A stretch of 64,000 bases of DNA from Halichondria panicea (Eukaryota; Porifera; Demospongiae; Suberitida; Halichondriidae). The notes beneath the pieces are model-generated. The model was not told where the DNA came from and did not search any database. It saw only the letters and a program-made list of their open reading frames with translations. This document shows positions 38,801 through 50,739 of the stretch, in pieces; position 1 is the first letter of the stretch, and each line of letters starts with the position of its first letter. A program made the translations under genes and the position numbers. The stretch spans positions 1,975,803 to 2,039,802 of the forward strand of contig NC_087380.1 in NCBI RefSeq assembly GCF_963675165.1. The letters run 5' to 3'.

Positions 38801-39621
38801 GCTGCAGAGGTGGAGAATCACTGTGGGTGTGGTTTTTCAAGCATGGTCATGACTGCCCCTCTCTTCCGCTGCTTCCCTGGGTCGGACAGAGCTGTCACAT
38901 TCCGAGCCACTCTAACCGATTCCAGGCTCCTGACTCCCATACAGGACTGGATACAAACCAATGGATTCATTCCCATTCAGAATGTACTGATTGAGGTAGA
39001 CAAGTCTTGTCAGTTGCAGATATCGAGCCTTGCAGACACAGAGTGTACCACCAACCGGCCTGCAGCTGCAGGGAGCAGTGACCTAGCCACTGTGGTTGGT
39101 GGAGTGGTGGGAGGAGTTCTTATTATTGTAGTTGGCGTTACAATTGTTGTCATAGTGATTGCTGTACTGGTGTTCAAGAGCAGGAGAGAGAAGCTTACAG
39201 TCAACAAAACAACGAAGTGAGTTTTATTAACCGTCTTCTATACAGCTGAATTCTGCATACATACAAAACTATCTTGCATTCCTCCCCCTCCAGACATGAT
39301 CTACCACCAGTGTCGCTAAAGGGTGTGGTCAGTACTGGTGAGATACAATTATACGAGATAATGGAAATGGGTCACGAATACGAGGAAGTTTCCAAGTTCC
39401 AACGAGTTGTCGATGGAGAGTATGAGATCATTGGAGCATCCTCACAGACAACTGGCTCCGAGAGCAAAACTCCTATAAAGATGGAGCTATCACTGCCCAC
39501 TCCACCCACACCACAATCCTCACAAGCAACTAAAGTTGCCGGAAATGATATTGAGTTTACAGAGTGTGTTGCTTACAGCACGACCACCCACAGTCACCCC
39601 CCACAGCCCACAGGCTTATGA
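29805..39621 (+). CDS. Receptor E: 24-Sushi type I receptor with tyrosine-rich tail
   Basis: 29 exons join in frame, about 1978 residues: 29805-29880, 29929-30285, 30521-30697, 30768-30974, 31032-31217, 31337-31543, 31594-31779, 32217-32402, 32462-32650, 32716-32898, 32973-33155, 33210-33392, 33440-33634, 33685-33867, 33926-34102, 34155-34349, 34669-34875, 35344-35517, 35882-36082, 36141-36350, 36570-36767, 36820-36993, 37351-37551, 37610-37819, 37870-38088, 38156-38371, 38626-38699, 38762-39216, 39294-39621. Order: signal peptide (divergent, MKMLQGDCASWLIFL), one YCC Ig-like module, 24 Sushi, membrane-proximal CGCGFSS region, helix at about 39085-39177, FKSRREKL, tail with YEIM, YEEV, YEII. 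No EGF and no classical Ig exon. Two relic Sushi exons (34406-34439, 36446-36550) must be skipped to keep the frame. Confidence 0.87.
30433..30490. repeat. (TGTGTGTC)n microsatellite
   Basis: A GT run followed by repeats of TGTGTGTC in the intron before the first Sushi exon of receptor E. Confidence 0.9.
31594..33867 (+). repeat. Tandem Sushi exon expansion in receptor E
   Basis: Eight consecutive exons of 183-195 nt (31594, 32217, 32462, 32716, 32973, 33210, 33440, 33685) share wording such as GTVTYTC, GYE(V/I)S, TTAMATCMASG and WGPLPTC, plus similar intron ends. They form a local subfamily distinct from the other Sushi exons, which points to repeated single-exon duplication. Confidence 0.85.
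32045..32182. mobile_element. TACCGTATA-family MITE, copy 2
   Basis: TATAGCGGGTAATTTCG at the left and CGAAAATAACCCGCTATA at the right, in the intron 31780-32216. The outermost bases have diverged. The adjacent 31820-32040 shows no recognised feature. Confidence 0.65.
34406..34439 (+). pseudogene. Sushi exon stub cut by a MITE
   Basis: After a TTGCAG acceptor the frame reads AICDSLTLANIG, the start of a Sushi exon like the one at 63475, then stops at the left end of the MITE at 34441. The remainder of the exon is not seen beyond the MITE. Confidence 0.65.
34441..34628. mobile_element. TACCGTATA-family MITE, copy 3
   Basis: TACCGTATTGTGTGCATATT at the left, CGAAATATACCCGCTATACG at the right. 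It truncates the Sushi stub at 34406-34439. Confidence 0.75.
34934..34986. repeat. Near-perfect hairpin in intron of receptor E
   Basis: ATATTGGCTCAGTAGTGA and TCACTACTGAGCCAATAT flank a short centre containing TAGGCCTA. Outer bases (GCACGAGTG on both sides, direct) may be flanking duplications. A tiny foldback insertion in the intron 34876-35343. The rest of that intron has no recognised content. Confidence 0.7.
35344..37829 (+). repeat. Recent 1.47 kb tandem duplication in receptor E
   Basis: 35344-36360 and 36820-37829 are close copies including three Sushi exons, their introns and a TACCGTATA-family MITE (35565-35750; 37041-37236). The exon offsets are 1476, 1469 and 1469 bp. The MITE was thus already present before duplication. 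Confidence 0.9.
36446..36550 (+). pseudogene. Relic long-Sushi exon in receptor E
   Basis: After a TTCGCAG acceptor it reads VITCLCLLVPTHTSISYPP, FPYGTQAIYS, then passes directly into the intron end before the next exon. The second half of the domain and the donor are deleted. Confidence 0.7.
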
Positions 39622-40310
39622 GAACTATAACATGAAACTGCAAACTGAGTTGACTGCTCTATAGTAATTGTTAAAGATAATTTACATTCATTTGCTTGTA
39701 TATATTTGCATGGCTATTACATATTTATGTTCAAAAGATCTCTGGTCATTTATTCGTTAAACGTTCTTGCATGGGTAATGTCATCACCATGTACTTCGTT
39801 AATATGACGAGGTATCCTCATGTGTTATGTTTAGTAGCCATTCCCACCACTGTGTGTTTATTGATACATGCAATTGGTATCATGAGACAATAGTTTTGAA
39901 ATTCAGTTGTGTGCTTAGAGGGAGTGGTGTGTGCTTGCTTTCAATGTGATAGAGTGCTTCAGTGTTTACTGTGAGCATTGCTTGTTGTGTTGACCTGAGG
40001 CAATGATTTTGCACCTCTCAATACCTAGGGCTGTGATCAGATAGAACTCCAGCAAATGGTGCATGTTGCCTTTGCTCCATGCTTGTTGTGTTGCCCTGAG
40101 GCAATGATTTTGCACCTCTCAATACCTAGGGCTGTGATCAGATAGAACTCCAGCAAATGGTGCATGTTGCCTTTGCTCCATCCTAGTTAAACTGCTGATA
40201 TATACTACCATGTAGATCTCATGTATATATAGACTACCTGTATACTATATTGTGTTGTGCAATCATGTACTTTGTTTTGAATTCATAATTATAACCACCC
40301 ACCCCACCTC
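39622..40310. repeat. Spacer with direct duplication
   Basis: No gene. A block of about 101 bp (39978-40080) is repeated immediately at 40081-40181 (TTGTTGTGTTG...GGCAATGATTTTGCACCTCT...GGTGCATGTTGCC), a tandem copy of the common spacer block. Confidence 0.8.
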
Positions 40311-40311
40311 A

Positions 40312-41361
40312 GGAGGAGATGGTTCTCGCTCACTGGCATGGTAAACCTTTCCTGGTTCTACCCAAGGGTAATGTGGAGGAGTCCTCAACCATGCCTTGTC
40401 ACACACACACCATTGACATTGTAAGTTAAAGGGAAGAGCAGTGCATTAATTGCATTGCTGTAGTGACTGTGTCTATAGAGAGAGGCCATTAGCTACATAA
40501 AAAATTGATTGACTACAAGTATAATTACATCCAATATAGAGCTTAAATTGGTACAGTTCTATGCCTTATACTGCTTTGAAAATTGATGTGCCAATATGAT
40601 GTGATACAGAGAGTCTAAATGATTTTTCTTTGTGTCTATATATGTGCTCAAGAGTACTCTTATGCGTGTGGGTGCATGTACACTTTCGACAATTCAGACT
40701 TCCTGTTGTCATTAAAGTGAATACATGTACATGTAGATCTAATAGATCTACACTAGAATTACCATGTTGAGTGCTTTATTGTTTATTGTGAGCATTGCCT
40801 GTTGTGTTGTCCTGAGGAAATGTTTGTGCACCTTTCAATAGCCTAGGGCTGTGATAGTTTAAGAACTCTAGCAAATGGTGCATATGTTGCCTTTGTTCCA
40901 CTGTGTTGTGAAGTTACGTTAGTGATAACATGAAGTGATTGTTGAGGCTATTTTATTGTATTTTGGTACAATAATGTACCTTATTTTGAATTAAGTCACC
41001 CCCCCCTCTCCTCCATCAGGAGATATGGTTCTCGAGACATGCTCACTGGTAAACCCAACGGGACCTTCCTGGTTTGACCCAAGGGTAATATGGAGGAGTC
41101 CTCAACCATGCCTTGTCACACACACATGTGCAGGCAGATTAATTTTGTTGCAGTACCTCTTGCATTCTAAATGAATTATGCATCTGATTTTCGATCACTA
41201 TTTTCAATTATCCTCTGTGCAGAGATGGAAGGAGGTCATTAGAATTTGACTCTCTGCTCAGTTTAGTTCTATGCTATGCCACCAACACGATGGAGAAACA
41301 CAACCCTAAACTAGAGACAATGCTTAGATACCCTGCATTCCATGTGGACAGGGGCCGTTAG
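40312..41361 (+). pseudogene. SH2 domain fragments, p85-like, copy 5
   Basis: Two FLVR-type exons in tandem: 40312-40422 (shortened and degenerate) and about 41020-41125 (GTFLV then TGA). Exon 2 (41223-41361) lacks the VYRDP-GGYGF part and keeps FDSLLSLVLCYATNTMEKHN to the end. Between them, 40640-40720 holds an orphan copy of receptor 5' flank DNA with ACTTCCTG at 40698-40705. The whole looks like two overlapping spacer units. Confidence 0.65.
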
Positions 41362-41391
41362 TAACTGAACTAGCAGCTGTACAGTATTGTA

Positions 41392-42798
41392 TTAGTAAAA
41401 CCAGTAGGTTTTACATAGGATTGGCAGTGGGTTTGCCTGTGTTTAGCAATATTTCAATTATTTTGACTCATGTTCAAACTGTTCTATCTCTGCAGGGAAA
41501 GGCCACATCAAGAAACTGGCTGAACAGATAGTTTATTTAGCCTTTTCTCTCTTTGTATCTCTCATTTCATAATCCATAAACATTTTAATGAATGAATATT
41601 TTCATTTTAAAAATTGCACTATTTCGACGTTTCACCGCTCTTTGTCTGACTGACTAAGTAAGTAAGTGAGTAAGTAAGTAAGTAAGTTTCTTGCCCAGCA
41701 TTTACTCCAAGTACAGCCATCTCCAGGACATTCTGCACAGGGTTTCCAAACGACTACAACCTGGATTACAAAGCGCTTCTTCAGATTTGCGATTGCTTCC
41801 ACAAGGCAGATGACCTCTCAGTCTCTATTTCTCTTACCTAGACAATTCCGCCATCTTTAATGACTCAGCAATTGCGTTGTGGCCAATAATAATAGATAGG
41901 CGTGGCTAATAAACCGTGCGCCTAAAATCAGTGCAGCAGTGCTTTTCCAGAGCCTGAGGTGTTCCTTTTCTTCACACTGTTCAGCTCTAGCTCCCTTTCT
42001 CTGACAGGCATGCTATATGCACTGGCTAGATATCATGCTCTTAAAATGGCTGTCATTTAATGCTGATTCGCAAATTCAACATAATTATCAAGCAATAAAT
42101 TATTACTCATTATACTATAATTATTAGTCCAGAGATATTCGAGAAGATATCTGATTAGTCCTGTCTTCTCTTCTTGTACTGCCTCTTGACGTTCCACTTA
42201 TGCATGTCATGATACGTAAACTGTACTGAAAAAGAAAGGGAATCCGACTAGAAAAACATTTGCAATGTGAAAAATTGCTAGGATTGGCCAGGGGAACCAC
42301 AAAAAAGCGTGGGAACAAGAAATCAGACGAGAGCATAACTCCAATCCGTTACAACGTCATGAACATGTACAATACATAGTATATTAAATAATAGACTGTG
42401 TTCCAGATCCACCTATCAGCTTCCATCCACCACATCATTCCATGCAGTCACCAGTACGGTCCGTGCATGTTACTACGCATGGATGGACTGTGTGTACCTG
42501 TGCTCAACACTGCATGTATTAGGAACATCAATTTATCACAAATCATCATGATTATGTGCCCCACATTCTAAAATGGATGTATAATAAATATATATAGGGA
42601 TTGGTCATCACTCCACCAGTAAAAATTGCATGGCATATTGGCTGGGAAAACATGGGAAAACTACCAGTATACATGTGATTGACGTTGTAACGGATTGGAG
42701 TTATGCTCTCGTCTGATTTCTTGTTCCCACGCTTTTTTGTGGTTCCCCTGGCCAATCCTAGCAATTTTTCACATTGCAAATGTTTTTCTAGTCGGATG
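41392..42798. mobile_element. 1.4 kb insertion with 116-bp inverted repeat
   Basis: Comparison with copy 7 (53630-53660) shows that GTACAGTATTGT and GTGTATAGTGTAGGATTCTC, adjacent there, are separated here by about 1.4 kb. 42245-42360 and 42682-42797 are inverted copies (CCGACTAGAAAAACATTTGC / reverse) with about 320 bp between. A short (AAGT)n run lies at 41655-41690. No ORF recognised; the element type is unknown. Confidence 0.65.
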
Positions 42799-42959
42799 TG
42801 TATAGTGTAGGATTCTCTTTCTGTGTATGTGCTGTATGTATGTGGGTGCATGTACACTTTTGATGTGTGGAAGTTGCAATCACAATTTCAGACTTCCTGT
42901 TGTCATCAGATTTAAGTCAGTTTAACTTTAATTTGCCATTGGAGCATATGAATTAAAGC
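42799..42959 (+). promoter_or_regulatory. Conserved 5' flank of receptor F
   Basis: ETS-type ACTTCCTG at 42892-42899, about 61 bp before the ATG. The 1.4 kb insertion ends exactly at its upstream edge. Confidence 0.45.
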
Positions 42960-45900
42960 ATGAAGAAGTTACAAGGTGACTGTGTCTTCTGGCTGGTCCT
43001 TCTGACTGGAGCTGCTCAGCTCCTACTAGTGTGTGGAGAGGGTTCACCTGGTACGTATTTTCAACTTTCATCTACCAGCCTACTTGTCTCTGGGTTTCAT
43101 AGTTAGACAGCCCAGGTTGATAAAACTGTACGTATATACGGATATCATTGCTCTAGTATGCATGGCTATCTGTACGTCAAGGTTCACGCATCTGGTGTTT
43201 GTAATTGCCCCGTGCATGTGCCATTAACTTGGATTTTTGGTATCAATCCTTTTTACAATCATGGTTGATTATAATGGGTGCATAAAAGCTATTGCTAATA
43301 GCTAGTAGCTTTATGTTATGTAGCTTTGACACCTCCACCGAGGCATCAGCACCGGCGGGGCTTTCATTTCTATAGCCGTACAGTGTCCAGAGTTGCCATC
43401 CATCCTGAATGGATCAATAGAATATGTTGGAGATGCTCTGAGTACCATGGCGACGTACATGTGCAACGATAGTTTCTACCTAAACGGAGACAATAACAGG
43501 AACTGCACTATTGGAGAAGCAAGAACTAGTATTGGGATGTGGACAGGCCAAGAACCACAGTGTGTTCGTAAGTTGGCAATTTCGTTTGCTCATTAATACA
43601 TGCAGACTTAATTTACAGCTATTGAGTGTCCTTCCCTTCAGCCAATTACCAATGGAGTCGTCATCTACGCTCCCGATACCACACCTGACTATGATTTGGG
43701 CACTGTGGCTACTTATGCTTGTAACGCTGGGTTTGTTCTGTACCTCTCCCTAGGGGGATGTGAGATAAGAATTTGTGTAGATGATAATGGACTGGATGCT
43801 GTTGGAGTGTTTGATAGACAAGCACCAATATGTATCCGTAAGTGAAATATTATTGTTGCTTAGCTCTTGTATAGGACTGAATTCCATACAGCTATTGAGT
43901 GTTCTCCTCTACCGGCCATTACTAATGGAGTCATAACCTACGCTCCCGACACCACACCTAACTATGAGCTTGACTCTGTAGCCACTTATGACTGTAAAGC
44001 TGGGTTTGTTCTGGACCTCTCCCTAGGAGGATCTGAGATGAGAACTTGTGAGGATAATATGGACAATGATGCAGAGGGAATGTTCAATGGACAGGCTCCG
44101 AGATGTGTCCGTAAGTGAAGTATTATTGTTGCTTAGCCCTTTGTATAGGACTGAATTCCATACAGCTATTGAGTGTTCTCCTCTACCGGCCATTACTAAT
44201 GGAGTCATAACCTACACTATCGACAACACACCTAACTATGAGCTTGACTCTGTGGCTACTTATGCCTGTGACCCTGGGTTTGTTCTGGACCTCTCCCTAG
44301 GGGGATCTCAGTTGAGAAGTTGTGTGGATGATAATGGACTGGATGCTATTGGAGTGTTTGATAGACAGGCTCCAATATGTGTCCGTAAGTCTCTCTTGGT
44401 TGAAATTTACAATGCAAATGAACAGCTTCCTTCTGAATTGTTTGACTTGGTGAACTTTCTATCATTTAACTTGCCACATGCAGGTATTATTTGCCAACCT
44501 CTTTTCCCTCACCCCTACGGTACGATAACCTATCATCACGAAACTCCACCTTTCTCATACGGAACACGAGCTACGTACTCTGTCTCATGCCCTCCCGAAC
44601 TAGAGAGAAGGGGAGGAGATGATGAGAGGACTTGTACCGCTAATGGAAATAGTGCTGTGGGGGTGTGGTCTAGAGCTGCTCCCATCTGTGCAGGTTTGAA
44701 AAGTAAACTTTGTGTATAATTATCCTATAACGTTATAGATCAGGGAGTTTTTCTGTCATTTCAAGGAACAACCTACACTACGAACAACAGTAATATTGTA
44801 CTCACCAGAATTGATACAACAAATGACACATCCTTCACCTGTCACACTGACTCAACCACCTGCTGTAGAGGTAAGGACAAGGAGCCATCTTCAAATATGG
44901 GTACTGGAGAGTGGCTGTTTCCTAATGGAACAAGTGTTGTCCGGAAGAAGAGAGTACCTGGTGATGGGTTCTATTATACAAGGTTTCATCAAGCTATCAG
45001 ACTGTATCGTAATGATGATACCCAGACTCCACTGGGAATCTACTGCTGTAGAATACCTGACAATAGTGGAGTGTTGAGGACATTCTGTGCTAACCTCATT
45101 GGTGAGTGGTGTATACATACATGTATAATTAAATTGTGCTTACTTGTTACTACTGCAGACAACACTATTCGATGTCCCTCTAACTCGGTGATGGCTCCAA
45201 CTAATGGGATGGTCTCGTACTCCAGTCCAGTGGAAAATGGCAGTTATGTTTTTGGAACTGTGGCCACCTTTTCCTGCTCACCTGGTTTTGGTCTTGATGG
45301 TACCTCAACTAGAACATGTGAGACTGAACAGAGAACATTTAATGGCACAACCCCATCTTGTATAGGTGAGAAAATATCGTCTCAGTCTGTACTGTGCCAT
45401 ATAATTTACATAAACAGCAATTATCTGCTCTGCTCTGCCCGGTATTGTGAATGGGACGATTATCTACTTTGGTAACACAACTGAGCCTTATGATTATAGA
45501 ACAACAGTTAGGTATCAGTGCCATAAAGGATATGCGGTAAAAAGAGGAGACAGTGAGAGGACCTGTACTAGTACTGATAATGGAAGGAGTTCAGAGGGAC
45601 AATGGAGTGGAACTGCTGCAGTTTGTTCTGGTATTTATAGAATAAACAATTTTTAACCTTTCATTTCATATTTTTGCTAGCTCTCTGTGATGACATCACC
45701 CTCACCAATGGAAGGGTGACCTATGACCCAACCTTTTCTCCAAGATTGGAAGGAACTACGGCTACTCACGCATGTAATAGTGGTTATGTTCGCTTTGGTG
45801 GATCTTCTAGAATGTGCCAGCCTGATCGAATGTGGAGTGGAGAAATTGTTACTTGCAACGGTATGAGTAAGTGATAACCTGTACATTTTGTACTTTGTTT

Positions 45901-48900
45901 TTTTATAGCCATCATCTGCCCACCTCTTACTGAAACTTCCTATGGTCCAATATCCTACTCTCCAAACACTTCCCCATACTTATTTGGAACACGAGCAACG
46001 TACACTGTTACATGCCCTCTGGGACAGGAGAGGAGAGGAGGAGATGATGTGAGGATTTGTTTGGATGATGGACATAGTACTATTGGGGTGTGGACTGGTA
46101 CTGCTCCCGTCTGTGCAGGTTTGCTGTTGAACATTGTGTGTGCAGAATTGAACAATGTCTTCTCGTGCAGTTCGGATATATCTGTCTTTTCAAGGGGGAA
46201 AATATGCAACGAACAATAGTAATATTTTAGTGACCAGGATTGGGACCACAAATAACACTGACTTGACCTGTCACACTGACTCAACCACCTGCTGTAGGGG
46301 TCAGGACAATTTAAACGGATTTAACGGTATTGGGGAGTGGGTTTTTCCTAATGGGGAAAAGGTTGCACAAAACAACGTCACTTATGATGGGTTTTATTGG
46401 ATCAGATACTATCAAAGTGTCAGACTCTATCGTCAAGGTGATATCCAGACTCCACTGGGACGTTACTGCTGTAGAATACCTGATGGTACTGGAGTGAACA
46501 GAACATTTTGTGTTAACCTCATTGGTGAGCTAATACTGGTTATTATAGTTATTAATTAATTTTTGTATACTCCAGACAACACCATTCGATGTGCTTCTGA
46601 CTCAGTAATGGCTCCCATTAATGGGATGGTCTCATACTCTAGTCCAGTGGAGAATGGTAGTTACGTTTTTGGAACGATGGCCACTTTTTTCTGCTTATCT
46701 AGTTTTGGCCTCAGTACTCTTGAGACTAGAACATGCACAGGAACAAATGATGCTGAAATGGGAACCTTCAGTGGCTTAAGTCCAACATGTGATGGTAAGT
46801 ATCCTCACTATTATAATTATCGTAACACTACATATTAATGATGTTCTCACAGCAATCACCTGCTCTGTTCTTGCTGAAATTGTCAATGGGACGATTGAAT
46901 ACTCCCGGTCTCCTAACTCTGCCCGTTACAGTTATGGAACAGCAGCTATTTATCAGTGTAACCCCGGGTATAATATAACTAGTGTAGACAACGTGAGGGC
47001 TTGTACTGGTGATGGTAAGAGTTCTAGTGGTCAGTGGGATGGTGCTGCTCCTCAATGTCCACGTACGTTCTATAGTTGGACATCTATAGGGATGTCACAT
47101 GATACTGTACACACACAGCTGTGGACTGTGGGACTCCTCCGTCTATTACCAATGGATCTCGTGGGATACCAACAACCACAACATTCACAGGGACAGTGAC
47201 CTACAGCTGTAATGATGGCTATGCCCTCTTTGGAAGTACTACAAGTACTTGTCAGGCAAATGCAGCCTGGAGCAGACCATCAGAATGCGGAGGTACATGT
47301 GCACATGTTACATTATATTGGCACATAACATGCATGCACTAACACCTACAGGTATCACTATTACTGGTATTCAATCTGGTGTTCCCATCTTAATTGGAGA
47401 TTCTGTTACCATCACCTGCACCACTGACTATCCTGCTGACTCAATAATGTTGCTCCAAGAGGACCAACCTCTTCATGCAGCTCAACAGTCATCAACCACC
47501 ATCTTGATGTATACTATCCCTCTTGTGTCTGACAACATTCATCGAAACACCTTCAAATGTGAAGCACTGCTAGCAGAAAGAACAGATCCTTCAGACACTG
47601 CCTTTGATATGGTTACCATTTCCATTGAATGTAAGTAATAATTATTTACAGCATATAATAATGTACTTAATTTCCCCACAGTTCCCCAACAACCTATTAC
47701 CGCTATCATTAGAACATCTAGCCCATCAATTCCACAAGTTGGAGAGCCATACAGTCGAATTTGCACTGTGTCTAAATTGCCTGGACTAACTCACACACCA
47801 ACTGCACAATGGCTCAAGATTTCCATGGGGACTGAAAGAATTGGCATGCCCACTCCTAATGAAGCTGCTCTTGAGTTCTTTCCACTGAGAACCTCAGATG
47901 CTGGTAGATACAGTTGTCAGGGTAACCTCAATACTACTGTTCGCTCTCAACCTCTTTTGACCAGTAGCGATTTCAATTTAATTTCTCAAAGTAAGTCAAT
48001 CTTTGTAGGCTACTTGCATATTGTCATCATGTTTTTACAGTACCAGCACCAACAGTGACAATCACAAGATCTCCCTCTAGTTCAGCCTTGTTTGCTAACC
48101 TCAGTGTGGTAACATTTACATGTCAAGTGTCCATACATACAAACATTAATACTCCTGTCAATCTGAGCTTGACTTGGACTCGTGAGGTTTATAGTGATGA
48201 AGATGAGACAACCACTGAAGTGATCATAGTGAATAGTACAACCAAAGTAATTGAGAGAAGATGGACCTTTAATGATTTAAGTTCAAAGGACCAGAGAGTG
48301 ACTTGCAATGGATCAATAAACTCTGCTAGCAGATTTATTCAAAGGACTAGCAGAATGGCCGAAGACAAATTATCTGTTGCTGGTAAGTTACTTACATGTA
48401 ATAAAGATAAATTATTTTTTATTTCATTCAGGTGTGTTTCTAATGTTCAACGACATTGCACTTGACGACAACACGACCTCTGTACCAGCGAGGGATGTAC
48501 GTGTCATACAGTGTCACTCTGATAAGACAGATACATTCGATGAATACCAACATGGATGGACTTTCCCTAATGGCAGCAAAGTTATGGAAACAGATGCAAT
48601 GGCTATTGCAACACGGGAGGAAGGACACCTAGCACTCACTCGACTAGGAAACACGTTCCTGCCAGGTGGAGAGTATTGTTGCAAGGCTCAGGATGCCAGG
48701 GGAACCAGCCACACCCTCTGTGTGCATGTGGAGCAAAGTCGCTCAGTGTTGTTCCAGCTCAGACTCACTAACATCAACCACTGTCCTGACTGGGTCGTGA
48801 GTGCAATAATTATAACAGTATGTCGCTGCATTAACCCTATATTACAGGAGCAGCCATACAGGGTAACAGCTGTCACTGAAGCACTGGTGTCTGAGATCCA

Positions 48901-49699
48901 AGGCCATTGTCAGTGTTCCTTTGCTCCTAGTGATATCCAAGAGCCATCCTTCCAATGCTTCCCAGAGTCAAACCAAGCTGTAACCTTCCATGCCATCACT
49001 ACTTCCTCCTTCATTGATGGTATATCACGCTGGATTGTGGACGATGGTTTATTGAGAGTACAGATGGTTATCATACGAGTGGACAATTCTTGTCAGGTGG
49101 AGATCTCGAGCCTTGCGGACACAGAGTGCACCAACCAGCCAGTGAGCAATGACGTAGCTGCAGTGATTGGTGGAGTAATAGGAGTGGTCATTGTCCTTAT
49201 CATTGTAGTTGGCATTACTGTCATTGTGATTGCTCATTTGGTGTTCAAAAGCAGGAGAGAGAAGCTAACCATCAACAAAACAACAAAGTGAGTTTATCAA
49301 TAATTATAATATTGGATTCTCTATACTAAAGGATTTCTGAATATACTATCTTGCATTCCCTCCCCCTCCAGACCTGACCTACCACCAGTGTCGCTAAAGG
49401 GTGTGGTCAGTACTTGTGAGATAGAGATGATGGAAATGGATCACGAATACGAGGAAGTGTCCAAGTTCCAACGAGCCGTCGGTGGAGAGTATGAGATCAT
49501 TGGAGCACCCTCACAGACAACTGACTCCGAGAGCAAGGATCCTATAAAGACTGAGCCATCACTGCCCACTACACCCGCTCCACCCACACCACAACCCTCA
49601 CAAGCAACTAAAGTTGCCGGAAATGATATTGAGTTTACAGAGTGCGTTGCTTACAGCACGACCACCCACAGTCGCCCCCCACAGCCTACAGGCTTATGA
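42960..49699 (+). CDS. Receptor F: Sushi/Ig type I receptor with tyrosine-rich tail
   Basis: 21 exons join in frame, about 1780 residues: 42960-43050, 43376-43567, 43619-43837, 43892-44110, 44166-44384, 44484-44693, 44739-45101, 45159-45365, 45418-45630, 45681-45860, 45909-46118, 46171-46524, 46576-46794, 46853-47062, 47119-47292, 47352-47630, 47682-47990, 48041-48382, 48432-48796, 48848-49287, 49372-49699. Order: signal peptide, five Sushi, YCC Ig-like, four Sushi, YCC Ig-like, three Sushi, three Ig, a YCC Ig-like domain fused to the membrane-proximal start, CQCSF region, helix at about 49150-49243, FKSRREKL, tail. The first tail tyrosine of the family is lost (STCEIEMMEM), but YEEV, YEII and AYSTT remain. 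It is the full-length model for partial receptor A. Confidence 0.88.
43316..43373 (-). mobile_element. CACCG-end family fragment in intron 1 of receptor F
   Basis: Reverse complement of the left end of 23651-23720 (CACCTCCACCGAGGCATCAG; GGGGCTTTCAT). It lies directly before the exon 2 acceptor, so its pyrimidine-rich end contributes to the splice acceptor. Confidence 0.6.
43838..44384 (+). repeat. Tandem duplication of a Sushi exon in receptor F
   Basis: Exons 43892-44110 and 44166-44384 and their upstream introns (ATAGGACTGAATTCCATACAG) are close copies, 274 bp apart. Confidence 0.85.
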
Positions 49700-50116
49700 A
49701 CTATAACATGAAACTGCAAACTGATTGAAATACTGTCGACTGCTTTAGCTGTACATGTACAGGATAACCTTTTACATGCAGTCATTTTCTTGTAGATCTA
49801 TTGCTATTACTAGTCTACATTTGCATTGTACATGTTCTAGCATAATGTCCTCATCAGTCCCTCGTGAATACGAATATAACGAGGTTTCCTCGTATATTAT
49901 GTTTAGTGTACGTATATCGACACATTGGTATTCGTGAGAAGATAGTTTTTAACATTCAGTTGTGTGCTTAAAGGGAGTGGTTTGTGCTTGCTTTCACTAT
50001 GATATGGAGTGCTTCAGTGTTTATCATGAACATTGCTTGTTGTGTTGCCATGAGGCAGTGATTTTGCACCTCTATAGGGTATCAGTAATTTATTTTGCAT
50101 GTATAACGAACCACCC
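49700..50116. other. 3' flank of receptor F
   Basis: No gene seen; shares ACATTCAGTTGTGTGCTTA and GAGTGCTT spacer blocks with other units. Confidence 0.45.
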
Positions 50117-50540
50117 CAGAGAGATGGTTCTCGAGACATGCTCACTGGTGAACCCAACGGGGCCTTCCTGGTTTGACCTAAGGGTAATGTGGAGGAGTAC
50201 TCAACCATGCCTTGTCACACACACACACTATTGACATTGTAAGTAGAGTAGTTCATTGCTGTCATATCACGTGAGAGGCATTAGCTACATGGGAAATTAT
50301 ATTAAAGGACATGTACAGCATATATATACTATAAATTTGTAATTTATAGTATCTTCTATGTGTACAGTATCGTCAATAGAGCCCATGCATGCACTCATTC
50401 GAACTAACCACTTGATACCATTTGTTTGTCCATTACATTATCCTCTTATAATTATCCCCCCCCCCGTGCAGAGAGCTTCAAGAGGATCCCCGTGTACAGA
50501 GACCCTGCTGGGGGGGGGGGGGAATGGCACAATTCGAATT
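50117..50540 (+). pseudogene. SH2 domain fragment, p85-like, copy 6
   Basis: Exon 1 (50117-50240) reads GAFLV then TGA in place of the conserved Arg. Exon 2 (50471-50540) has only the IPVYRDPAG portion, then a run of 12 G and a fragment of AATTCGAATTT. The core of the domain is deleted. Confidence 0.6.
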
Positions 50541-50739
50541 TAATAACTGAACGAGCAGCTGCATGCAGTATAGTGTGTGTAGTATTATCATTCTGTGTAT
50601 GTATGTATGTGGGTGCATGTACTCTCTTGATGTGTTAAGAAATCAATTAAACTCTATGATAATTTCAGACTTCCTGTTGTCATATCAGTTACTGTTTATA
50701 ATTTAAACTCAATGAATCAAAGAATGCATGCATGAAGAC
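50541..50739 (+). promoter_or_regulatory. Conserved 5' flank of receptor G
   Basis: ETS-type ACTTCCTG at 50669-50676, about 64 bp before the ATG of a broken gene. Confidence 0.35.
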
